Shown: positions 57,194-64,000 of the stretch, one piece after another | Position numbering within the stretch: the stretch's first letter is position 1 | How the letters are laid out: every line of letters begins with the position of its first letter | Assembly (NCBI RefSeq): GCF_020172085.1 | Contig: NZ_JAIVAT010000003.1 | Coordinates: 558,001 to 622,000 of the forward strand | From: Rossellomorea aquimaris | GTDB taxonomy: Bacteria; Bacillota; Bacilli; Bacillales; Bacillaceae_B | Length of the DNA: 64,000 bases | Reading direction: 5' to 3' | Made by a program: the position numbers and the translations under genes | The notes under the pieces: model-generated | Told to the model about the DNA's origin: nothing | The model's database searches: none | The model's input: only the letters and a program-made list of their open reading frames with translations

Positions 57194-57556
57194 ATGGAAT
57201 CTGTACCATTTAGTCACTGTCCTACGAATAAGAAAAATTGCGTCAGCACCATTGACCTTACATCCTATCATCGTATCGCACCTCTTCCCATCAACGGAGG
57301 GGTTGAGGATACGAAAGAACAAATTCATAAGGCACTGAATCAATTCGATCATGTGGAAATCGAAGAAGAACAGTCGCATTACGTGCATGCGGTATTTACT
57401 TCCAAATGGTTGAAGTTTAAGGATGACTTGGAAATTTACATTGATGAAAGCGCCAATCTTTTGCATATGAAGTCAGGCTCACGCCTTGGATATTATGATT
57501 TCAAGGTAAATAGGAATCGAGTGGAGCAGTTTAAATCATTTTTTAACCAGCAATAG
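57194..57556 (+). CDS. DUF1499 family protein
   Basis: A 120-aa soluble protein with the DUF1499 pattern: CPTNKKNCVST, RIAPLPI, HYVHAVFTSKWLKFKDDLEIYIDE, HMKSGSRLGYYDFKVNRNRVEQFK. No signal peptide or membrane helix is apparent. Function unknown; DUF1499 proteins are often found in stress-related settings. AGGAGATG precedes the ATG. A SigB-like promoter upstream would make it a stress gene. It is not in the B. subtilis gene order as I recall it. Confidence 0.85.
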   Translation: MESVPFSHCPTNKKNCVSTIDLTSYHRIAPLPINGGVEDTKEQIHKALNQFDHVEIEEEQSHYVHAVFTSKWLKFKDDLEIYIDESANLLHMKSGSRLGYYDFKVNRNRVEQFKSFFNQQ

Positions 57557-57587
57557 AAAAAGCCTCTGGGTAAAGAGGCTTTTTTCT
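57557..57587. terminator. Bidirectional terminator, DUF1499 gene / yqfW
   Basis: AAAAAGCCTCT (57557-57567) pairs with AGAGGCTTTTT (57574-57584), with T-runs on both strands. Confidence 0.95.
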
Positions 57588-58155
57588 AAGATTGATTTCG
57601 AAGCCAGTCCTGAACCCAGGAGTCCGCTTCATGCCAATCATTTACCCTGATGACTCCATCGGGAATCGCTTTTTGATTGTAGGGTGTATTGAACAATACA
57701 ACAGGGATGGAGAGTTCTTCTGATATGGCTACTGCATTATCATGTTTATCTTCAAAGAAGATATCGACATCATGTTTTTTAGCAGTGGAAATTTTATCAT
57801 GTGATCCGATTAATTCTATATGGTGATACATGAGGTCCTGTTTATCGAACCATTCTTTCGTTATTTGAATAAGGTCCGTTCTTCTAGCGCTGATAAAATA
57901 CAGCTCATGTTTTTCTTTCCATTGGTCTAGGATCTTCTTGGCACCGTGAGCAAGGGGAGATTCTTGGTATATGACAGGCTCCGCTTGTTTGAACCATTTT
58001 CCAAAAGTTTGGGGTGAAATGTCCAAAACCTCTGTCAGTTCGTACTGGGTGATGTCTTGTAAAGTTAAATTTAATTGAAAATGATCATTTATGTGAGGCA
58101 GTAAAGATTCTGGTGACGTTACTGTCCCATCAATATCGATTCCAAAACGTTTCAT
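57586..58155 (-). CDS. yqfW: HAD-superfamily nucleotidase-like protein YqfW
   Basis: A 189-aa HAD phosphatase of the 5'-nucleotidase (NT5C-like) group. Motif I is FGIDIDGTVT (Asp7 nucleophile, Asp9), motif II is the Ser of YFISARR, and motif III/IV includes AKKHDVDIFFEDKHDNA. A cap region (about 20-70) is small. The substrate is unknown, probably a nucleotide monophosphate. The order zur..yqfW-yqfX matches B. subtilis. Confidence 0.88.
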   Translation of the reverse strand: MKRFGIDIDGTVTSPESLLPHINDHFQLNLTLQDITQYELTEVLDISPQTFGKWFKQAEPVIYQESPLAHGAKKILDQWKEKHELYFISARRTDLIQITKEWFDKQDLMYHHIELIGSHDKISTAKKHDVDIFFEDKHDNAVAISEELSIPVVLFNTPYNQKAIPDGVIRVNDWHEADSWVQDWLRNQS

Positions 58156-58357
58156 TCTTTATCATGCTCCTCTGTCTAAAAACTCCTTCAATTTTAACAC
58201 AATCCCCACGTTGAAATAACCTTCAAAAAATAAATTCCTATATGAATGAAAAAAGGGAAGGGTCCGCTAACAAAAATGACAAAGATTAGCATAGTAAAAT
58301 GGGCGAACTGACACACAATAAGAAGGCTCCCAAACACAGAAAGTGAGGGATTGCTGT

Positions 58358-58741
58358 ATGAGTGATGAACGACGCGAATTAAATAGCGTTGATCGAAATC
58401 TTCAAGATATCGACGTGTATTACGACAATCCGGAAACAGATGTGGATAGAGATGATTATCGTGAAGAAACAGCAGCAGAAATTGCTGCTCCAATGAATGT
58501 CAGCCGCGACTTTGAACATGATGCCGTAGAAGATACGACAACGTCAGGCCGTGTGTTAGGGTACTCTGCCCTTGCACTATCCATTCTTTCCTTGTTTATT
58601 CTTCCGGTCATAATGGGAGCAGCTGGAATCGTACTTGGATTTGTGGCAAGGCGCAGGGGAGCAGAAATGCTTGGTGCCTGGGCAATCGGAATTGGGGCCG
58701 TATCAATAATCGTAGGATTATTTGTACTGCCGTTCTTTTAA
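58358..58741 (+). CDS. yqfX: YqfX-like membrane protein
   Basis: A 127-aa protein with an acidic N-terminal half (DVYYDNPETDVDRDDYREE) and two C-terminal membrane helices of the DUF4190 type (LGYSALALSILSLFILPVIMGAAGIVLGF and LGAWAIGIGAVSIIVGLFVLP). It corresponds in position and layout to YqfX of B. subtilis, of unknown function. The ATG at 58358 follows GTGAGGG by 8 nt. It ends at tandem hairpins. Confidence 0.85.
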   Translation: MSDERRELNSVDRNLQDIDVYYDNPETDVDRDDYREETAAEIAAPMNVSRDFEHDAVEDTTTSGRVLGYSALALSILSLFILPVIMGAAGIVLGFVARRRGAEMLGAWAIGIGAVSIIVGLFVLPFF

Positions 58742-58750
58742 AATCAATCG

Positions 58751-58818
58751 TTTTTCTTGAAATTGGGAGCGTTTCAAGAATTAAAAAGAAGAGGACTGAC
58801 ATAAGTCAGTCCTCTTTT
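58751..58818. terminator. Tandem hairpins between yqfX and ispG
   Basis: The first hairpin is TTCTTGAAA (about 58754-58762) / TTTCAAGAA (58772-58780). The second, GAGGACTGAC (58791-58800) / GTCAGTCCTC (58805-58814), is followed by TTTTC and preceded by an A-rich stretch, so it can serve both convergent genes. Confidence 0.85.
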
Positions 58819-58829
58819 CATTAATCCGA

Positions 58830-59948
58830 TTAAACTTCTAGTTCCTTTTCGTCCTTTTCAGCTTCCTGTTTCGCGAAATATTCCTCCGCGATCTTGTCAA
58901 TTTCTTTCTTTAATTCCTCTACCATCGTCTCTTCAGGAACTTTACGGACTGTTTTTCCTTTGCGGAATAGAAGTCCTTCTCCGCGTGCTCCAGCTATACC
59001 GATATCTGCCTCTCTGGCTTCACCTGGTCCATTCACTGCACATCCAAGAACAGCTACCTTGATAGGTGCCTTAATGGTTGAAATGTATTCTTCCACTTCA
59101 TTGGCGATTGAAATCAGGTCGATTTCGATCCGGCCGCATGTTGGGCAGGAAATCAATGTAGCGGCATTTGACGCTAATCCAAATGATTTTAATAGTTCCC
59201 TTGCGACTTTTACTTCTTCTACAGGATCCGCACTCAAGGAGATACGAAGGGTATTGCCGATTCCAAGGCTAAGGATAGCGCCTAGACCTGAAGCACTCTT
59301 TACGGTTCCAGCAAATAATGTGCCTGACTCTGTGATACCAAGGTGAAGAGGATAGTCAAATGCTTGAGCCGCTTTTGTATAGGCTTCAATAGCTAAATTA
59401 ACATCAGATGCTTTCATGGATACAATGATGTCATGAAAATCAAGGTCCTCGAGGATTTTAATGTGATGAAGGGCGCTTTCGACCATACCATCAGCAGTTG
59501 GGTATCCGTATTTCTCAAGGATTTTCCGTTCCAGGCTTCCTGCGTTTACCCCGATCCGGATCGGGATACCTTTCTCTTTCGCTGCTTTGACGACGGCTTC
59601 AACCTTTTCGCGGCGACCGATATTACCTGGATTGATACGGATTTTATCAGCACCGCCTTCAATGGCTTTCAAAGCTAATTTATAATCAAAATGTATATCG
59701 ACAACAAGTGGGATATTGATTTGTTTCTTAATATCAGCAATGGCATTTGCAGCACGTTCATCAGGGCATGCAACCCGTACGACCTGACATCCAGCTTCTT
59801 CAAGCCGATGGATCTCTTTAACCGTTGCTTCAACGTCATGCGTTTTTGTTGTAGTCATACTTTGGATGACAAGTTCGTTATTTCCGCCAATAGTTAAATC
59901 TCCGACTTTGACCGGACGTGTTTTTGAACGATGTATAATTTCACTCAA
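58830..59948 (-). CDS. ispG: 4-Hydroxy-3-methylbut-2-en-1-yl diphosphate synthase (flavodoxin)
   Basis: A 372-aa [4Fe-4S] enzyme (GcpE) converting MEcPP to HMBPP in the MEP pathway. A TIM-barrel part ([19 protein letters not shown].., [11 protein letters not shown]) is followed by an iron-sulfur domain with CPTCGR and GCAVNGPGE carrying the cluster cysteines. The start is TTG at 59948 with AAAGGAG about 10 nt upstream. Its product is the substrate of IspH (49187). Confidence 0.97.
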   Translation of the reverse strand: MSEIIHRSKTRPVKVGDLTIGGNNELVIQSMTTTKTHDVEATVKEIHRLEEAGCQVVRVACPDERAANAIADIKKQINIPLVVDIHFDYKLALKAIEGGADKIRINPGNIGRREKVEAVVKAAKEKGIPIRIGVNAGSLERKILEKYGYPTADGMVESALHHIKILEDLDFHDIIVSMKASDVNLAIEAYTKAAQAFDYPLHLGITESGTLFAGTVKSASGLGAILSLGIGNTLRISLSADPVEEVKVARELLKSFGLASNAATLISCPTCGRIEIDLISIANEVEEYISTIKAPIKVAVLGCAVNGPGEAREADIGIAGARGEGLLFRKGKTVRKVPEETMVEELKKEIDKIAEEYFAKQEAEKDEKELEV

Positions 59949-60063
59949 GTGTAATTCGCTCCTTTAGAAAGGTTCTCAAAGTTTCATTATAAGTAATACG
60001 AAGCTATTGTAACAGTGTTTTGTGTGAAATGACAAGAAATAGGTGTTTTTTTGGAGCAAGGGT

Positions 60064-60429
60064 TCATTGATAATTCGGTATTTTATAGGTTTTTCCTATT
60101 TGTATTTTTGCAGGGGACACCTCATTTAATTCCTCAAAGTCGCTAATCACTTGATCAATGGAAACGGGTATGGATCCATCAAGAAGGTCTTCCACTAGGC
60201 TCAATACTGTGTCACCTGGCTTGATTTCCATTTCCACATAAGGGAGGGAGGAAGAAGTTTCTTCTCTTTCAGCAGGGACTGAAGGCTGCTGTGGATTGGC
60301 ATTTACTTGGGGCTGTGTGGTTGCGACGGTCGCTTCTTTATACAGGAGCCTTAACGTTCCCTCATTTAAATCATAATACACACTGTATAGAAGAATGATA
60401 ATACCAAAGAATATAGCCATTCTTTTCAT
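60064..60429 (-). CDS. yqfZ: LysM-domain protein YqfZ
   Basis: A 121-aa protein with an N-terminal signal anchor (AIFFGIIILLYSVYYDL), a Pro/Gln/Ser-rich linker (TTQPQVNANPQQPSVPAE) and a C-terminal LysM-like domain (EIKPGDTVLSLVEDLL..LNEVSPAKIQIGKTYKIP) likely to bind peptidoglycan. It matches YqfZ by position next to ispG. GGAGG precedes the ATG. It is divergent from the MFS gene. Confidence 0.88.
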   Translation of the reverse strand: MKRMAIFFGIIILLYSVYYDLNEGTLRLLYKEATVATTQPQVNANPQQPSVPAEREETSSSLPYVEMEIKPGDTVLSLVEDLLDGSIPVSIDQVISDFEELNEVSPAKIQIGKTYKIPNYQ

Positions 60430-60489
60430 CTATATTTCCTCCCGATTAGTTTGATGTCTGAATGGTCTCAAGAAGGAGTTGTAAGAAAT

Positions 60490-61668
60490 ATGAGGGATAA
60501 GCTTCTCCCCTTTATCATTGGTTTACTTCCTATATTGATGGTACTGGGAAATTCAATGCTCATTCCCATCATTCCCAGAATAGAAGCAGATTTGCATTTA
60601 AGCAGCGGTTGGTCCGGATTTATTTTAAGTTCATTTACGATACCTGCAGCCCTGGTCATTCCATTTGCAGGGGCATTGTCAGACCGTTATGGAAGAAAAC
60701 GGATCATTACGATTTCACTATGGGTGATGATTCTAGGAAGTGTCCTTTGTATCTTTAGTCGAGAGTATGTCGGTCTTTTTATGCTAGGTAGAGGATTACA
60801 AGGTGTAGGGGCAGCGGGAACGACACCTCTTGCCATGGCGTTGATCGGTGATCTTTATCAAGAGCAGGAACGGTCAAAGATGCTCGGTTCATTGGAGGTT
60901 TTTAATGGTATCGGCAAAGTAGTTGCCCCGATTACAGGTGCCACTCTCGCTCAACTTGTATTGTGGAATCAATCCTTTTGGGTCTTCCCGTTATTATCGA
61001 TCCTGATTTTGCTTGGTTTACGAAATACGGTGGAATCTAAAAAAGAAAGTCATAAAATGGACAAAAAAGCATTTTTTACCCTTTTCATGTCAAAGAGCCG
61101 TTTATTGATACCTCTCTATTTGATTGGGGGAGCAGGCTTATTTTTATTATTCGGCATGCTCTTCTATCTTTCCTACCATATTGAAAATACTTTTCATATT
61201 GACGGATTTTTTAAAGGATTTTCTTTTATTTTCCCATTAGGTGCGATGACAATGTGTTCCTATTGGTGCGGGAAGAGATTGAAGACCGATGAAGAGTTAG
61301 GGTGGGCATATTTAAAGTACGGTGTGGTTATGATGTCCATCCCATTAGGGCTGTTAAATCTGCTCTCTGCATTAGGGTTTCTAATGTTTTTCATCACGTT
61401 AAGTTTTGGAGGATTAGGTTTGATGCTGCCTGTCATCAATACATTCATTACAGGCAGCGTACCTGAGCAACAGAGGGGGCTTATTGTAAGTCTCTATGGA
61501 GCGGTGAGATTCGGTGGTGTGGCAATGGGGCCGATTGCCTTTGGGGTATGGAGGGTGGATCCTACACAGATGTATGCGATTGCCTTCAGTTTCTCAATCA
61601 TCAACGTCTTTCTTTTTATTTTTCTTTCTTTACGGACAAAAGGTGAGTTCCACCCTGAAATTCAATAG
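60490..61668 (+). CDS. MFS drug exporter-like transporter
   Basis: A 392-aa major facilitator protein with about twelve membrane helices. Motif A is PFAGALSDRYGRKRII between helices 2 and 3, and GRGLQGVGAAGTTPLAMALIGDLY and NGIGKVVAPITG correspond to the antiporter helices 4-5, so a proton-coupled exporter of the 12-helix drug class is likely. The substrate is unknown. The ATG at 60490 is preceded by AAGGAG at 11 nt; longer starts at 60451-60454 lack a good site. It ends at a bidirectional terminator. Confidence 0.87.
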   Translation: MRDKLLPFIIGLLPILMVLGNSMLIPIIPRIEADLHLSSGWSGFILSSFTIPAALVIPFAGALSDRYGRKRIITISLWVMILGSVLCIFSREYVGLFMLGRGLQGVGAAGTTPLAMALIGDLYQEQERSKMLGSLEVFNGIGKVVAPITGATLAQLVLWNQSFWVFPLLSILILLGLRNTVESKKESHKMDKKAFFTLFMSKSRLLIPLYLIGGAGLFLLFGMLFYLSYHIENTFHIDGFFKGFSFIFPLGAMTMCSYWCGKRLKTDEELGWAYLKYGVVMMSIPLGLLNLLSALGFLMFFITLSFGGLGLMLPVINTFITGSVPEQQRGLIVSLYGAVRFGGVAMGPIAFGVWRVDPTQMYAIAFSFSIINVFLFIFLSLRTKGEFHPEIQ

Positions 61669-61680
61669 TTTCAATTAACA

Positions 61681-61718
61681 AAACAAAGTCCCCATCCAGA
61701 GGAACGGGGACTTTGTTT
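61681..61718. terminator. Bidirectional terminator, MFS gene / DUF1189 gene
   Basis: AAACAAAGTCCCC pairs with GGGGACTTTGTTT (13 bp) across a 12-nt loop. The right arm overlaps the stop codon of the minus-strand gene. Confidence 0.9.
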
Positions 61719-62490
61719 AATGGCGTATTTTCCTTTGAGGAATTTCTTTCACTACTAAATAAAGGATGATGGTAATGACAAACCAATCCAATATGGGAGC
61801 GGCTGGAATCTTGGTTTGCAATAATTCCATTAGGGTAAAAAACAAGGTAGATACAGTAGCTGAATAGGCTGTGATTCGGAAGCTTTGTCGATATTGTAAA
61901 TTCCGCTTAAGGACATTTGCGAACGTAACGCCTATAAGAGCAAAAATGGTTATCTTTAAAAACGTCATCCCCGAGGTAAACAGGTAAAGGATAAATAGCG
62001 CAACGGGGATCAGTATCCATTTCAAATCGATTAAGGAATCAAGCAAATCAAGCAAACCTTCTTTCGATAAGGCTGTATCACCGAACATAGAATAGGAAGA
62101 AGATTGAACGTTACCCTGATTAATGACAACGAATTCCTTCTGTAAGAAAGCAATCGTATTTTCATTCTTGTCAAGATCTTCTTCATTCACATGACCGGTA
62201 TCGTCAAGTATGATGGTGATGTCATCCTTTTCCATGGTAAAGGGTTTTGTCCATTCAGAAGATAAGGAACCGTTCTTAATAGAAAAGGATGGCAATTCTT
62301 TTTCGACAGACTCTCTTAGTGTATCGAGGGCATTTGTGGTAAACGATACAAATTGGACTGCTACAGGGAGGATGGAAATAAGTGCTAACAGGAAGATGAA
62401 ACGAATCGTTTTTCCTATTCCCTGGAACCGGAATTTTGCAATATCTTTTGGGGAATAGATACTTTTATACAACTGCTGAAATACATTCAT
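61717..62490 (-). CDS. DUF1189 family membrane protein
   Basis: A 257-aa protein with one N-terminal membrane helix (FIFLLALISILPVAVQFV), an extracytoplasmic domain of about 110 residues and four C-terminal membrane helices (about 155-250). The block MNVFQQLYKSIYSPKDIAKFRFQGIGKTI is the DUF1189 start. The ATG at 62490 has AAAGGAG 11 nt upstream; the longer frame begins before that site. B. subtilis YqgB is the positional counterpart as I recall it. Function unknown, possibly linked to maltodextrin-type or envelope functions in other species. Confidence 0.85.
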   Translation of the reverse strand: MNVFQQLYKSIYSPKDIAKFRFQGIGKTIRFIFLLALISILPVAVQFVSFTTNALDTLRESVEKELPSFSIKNGSLSSEWTKPFTMEKDDITIILDDTGHVNEEDLDKNENTIAFLQKEFVVINQGNVQSSSYSMFGDTALSKEGLLDLLDSLIDLKWILIPVALFILYLFTSGMTFLKITIFALIGVTFANVLKRNLQYRQSFRITAYSATVSTLFFTLMELLQTKIPAAPILDWFVITIILYLVVKEIPQRKIRH

Positions 62491-62736
62491 TAAGTTTTTT
62501 TCTCCTTTCGTGCATACCTCTTCTATTTTATGCTTGTCTCTATACTTCATCAAGTATAGACAGCCTAAAATAATTTAAAATGAATATCATTTGTAACATA
62601 AATGTAATAAAAGTCGACTTTTATTAACCTATTGTAAATTTGGGGTAAAAAGTATTTACGTTTGAACCATTATGTATTAAAAATGATATGGGGTTTTTGT
62701 TGTTTAATGTCGAAAATATATGTAGGGGTTGAAAAA

Positions 62737-64000
62737 ATGGAATTAAATTGGCAAGAAATGTTGTTTCAGTTCTTTGGAGGACTGGGTATTTTCCTCTTTG
62801 GGATAAAGTATATGGGGGACGGACTTCAGAAGTCTGCCGGTGAACGCCTGAAGGAAATTCTGGATAAGTTCACGACCAATCCATTCATGGGTGTATTGGC
62901 AGGTATTTTTGTTACAGTCCTGATCCAATCGAGTAGTGGTACGACGGTTATCGTTGTCGGACTGGTAAGTGCCGGTTTCATGACCCTTAGACAAGCAATC
63001 GGTGTCATCATGGGTGCAAATATTGGTACAACGGTGACAGCCTTTATCATTGGTGTTGATATTGGAGAATATGCCCTTCCGATCATTGCGGTCGGTACCA
63101 TCATGCTATTCTTCTTCAAAAATAAGAAAGTCCATAACTTTGGTCAAATGATTTTTGGATTTGGAGCATTATTCTATGGTCTTGAATTAATGGGTGGAGG
63201 GATGAAACCTTTACGATCCCTTGAAGCATTTCATGATTTGACCGTAAGTATGAGTGATAACCCAATTCTTGGTGTAGTGGTCGGTACATTATTTACTGTC
63301 ATCGTTCAAAGTTCTTCCGCAACAATCGGTATCCTGCAGGAGTTATACAGCTCCAACCTGGTTGACCTGCAAGCAGGATTACCCATTTTATTCGGGGATA
63401 ATATCGGTACAACCATTACAGCCGTTCTGGCAGCCCTTGGTGCATCTGTAGCAGCAAGACGTGCAGCGGCGGTCCATGTACTATTTAACTTAATCGGGAC
63501 AACTATTTTCTTAATCATATTGCCGTTTTTCACTAAGTTTGTAGTCTTCTTACAATCTACATTTAATCTAAATGAACCAATGACGATTGCATTCGCACAC
63601 GGAACATTCAACCTTACGAATACAATCATTCAATTTCCGTTCATCGCCATCTTGGCGGTCATCGTAACAAAGCTGATTCCAGGTCAGGACTCTATTGTCG
63701 ACTATAATTCAAAGCATTTAGATCCTGTGTTTATCGAGCAATCTCCATCCATTGCATTGGGACAAGCGAAAGAAGAAGTTCTACGTATGGGAGCATTTGC
63801 GGTTAAAGGTTTGCAGGAAACAAATGAATTCTTAAAGTCGAAGAGCTCTAAAAATGCAGAAGCTGCTTATCAAATTGAAGGTGCCATCAATAATCTGGAT
63901 AAGAAGATTACGAACTATCTCGTCGATTTATCTTCTGCCTCCCTTTCAGAATCAGAATCTGAGCGTCATTCGATTCTGATGGATACAGTACGCGATATTG
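62737..64000 (+). CDS. Na/Pi cotransporter family protein with PhoU domain (partial, cut by window end)
   Basis: At least 421 aa, running off the right edge. Two inverted Na/Pi repeats carry the substrate motifs LIQSSSGTT and VQSSSAT, with GANIGTTVTAF and GDNIGTTITAVLAA after each. After about eight membrane helices (ending near residue 310), a soluble helical PhoU-like domain begins (EEVLRMGAFAVKGLQETNEFL), the usual layout of NptA/YjbB-type symporters. The ATG at 62737 has TAGGGG upstream. It is a paralogue of the shorter YqeW-like gene at 23731, which lacks the PhoU domain. TTTACG-17-TAAAAA near 62655 is a possible promoter. Confidence 0.92.
   Translation, partial: MELNWQEMLFQFFGGLGIFLFGIKYMGDGLQKSAGERLKEILDKFTTNPFMGVLAGIFVTVLIQSSSGTTVIVVGLVSAGFMTLRQAIGVIMGANIGTTVTAFIIGVDIGEYALPIIAVGTIMLFFFKNKKVHNFGQMIFGFGALFYGLELMGGGMKPLRSLEAFHDLTVSMSDNPILGVVVGTLFTVIVQSSSATIGILQELYSSNLVDLQAGLPILFGDNIGTTITAVLAALGASVAARRAAAVHVLFNLIGTTIFLIILPFFTKFVVFLQSTFNLNEPMTIAFAHGTFNLTNTIIQFPFIAILAVIVTKLIPGQDSIVDYNSKHLDPVFIEQSPSIALGQAKEEVLRMGAFAVKGLQETNEFLKSKSSKNAEAAYQIEGAINNLDKKITNYLVDLSSASLSESESERHSILMDTVRDI

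Noticed and set aside
58894-59346. 150-codon open frame antisense to ispG
   Set aside because: Shadow frame of a well-defined gene, Ser/Arg-rich and without a start signal.

Overview
The window is a 64 kb stretch of chromosome from a low-GC, endospore-forming Gram-positive of the family Bacillaceae. The evidence is the gene order comEA-comEB-comEC ... holA-rpsT-gpr-spoIIP-yqxA-lepA-hemW-hrcA-grpE-dnaK-dnaJ-prmA-rsmE-mtaB ... yqeZ-floA-yqfB-yqfC-yqfD-phoH-pgpH-ybeY-dgkA-cdd-era-yqzL-recO ... ccpN-ppsR-yqxD-dnaG-sigA-cccA-trmK-yqfO-ispH-yqfQ-cshB-nfo-yqfT-yqfU-zur-yqfW-yqfX-ispG-yqfZ. As far as I remember it, this follows the comE-to-yqg region of Bacillus subtilis almost gene for gene. The species is not B. 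subtilis: a one-chain glycyl-tRNA synthetase stands where glyQ/glyS would be, and a GH13 glucosidase, deoC, an acyl-CoA dehydrogenase, a zinc ABC transporter and a second Na/Pi symporter are added. No phage, insertion sequence, CRISPR array, tRNA or rRNA was found.

Layout. 1-5.2 kb: DNA-uptake operon comEABC, the tiny yqzM, and the DNA polymerase III delta subunit. 5.2-8.9 kb: rpsT and sporulation genes gpr, spoIIP and yqxA. 9-20.5 kb: lepA, hemW and the CIRCE-controlled heat-shock operon hrcA-grpE-dnaK-dnaJ, running on into three RNA/protein methylation or thiolation genes. 20.7-24.7 kb: a catabolite-controlled glucosidase, deoC and a Na/Pi symporter. 24.7-34.3 kb: rpsU-yqeY, a SigW-type yqeZ-floA-yqfB envelope-stress operon, sporulation genes yqfC-yqfD, then phoH-pgpH-ybeY-dgkA. 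34.5-37 kb: cdd-era-yqzL-recO. 37.5-39.1 kb: glyQS on the minus strand under a glycine T-box. 39.3-44.6 kb: ccpN-ppsR and the macromolecular synthesis operon yqxD-dnaG-sigA. 44.7-64 kb: a membrane protein, an acyl-CoA dehydrogenase, cccA, trmK-yqfO, the isoprenoid genes ispH and ispG, cshB, nfo, the zinc transporter with Zur, several small envelope or sporulation proteins, an MFS exporter, a DUF1189 protein and a Na/Pi symporter cut by the window end.

The most unusual content lies between genes. (1) Three copies of a roughly 200-250 bp structured repeat share a conserved scaffold but carry completely different, internally self-complementary inner stems, a covariation pattern that indicates a conserved folded RNA or cruciform. 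(2) Two short arrays have strict 20 bp and 21 bp periods. (3) There is a perfect 26+26 bp palindrome after dgkA. (4) Two neighbouring genes, ccpN and yqxD, lack any ATG, GTG or TTG start in frame at the expected place, although ribosome binding sites stand in front of ATC and ATT codons. These four are the best candidates for something undescribed.

Starts were re-chosen from Shine-Dalgarno spacing and, where remembered, from the N-termini of B. subtilis homologues. Family names rest on motifs read by eye; no database search was possible.
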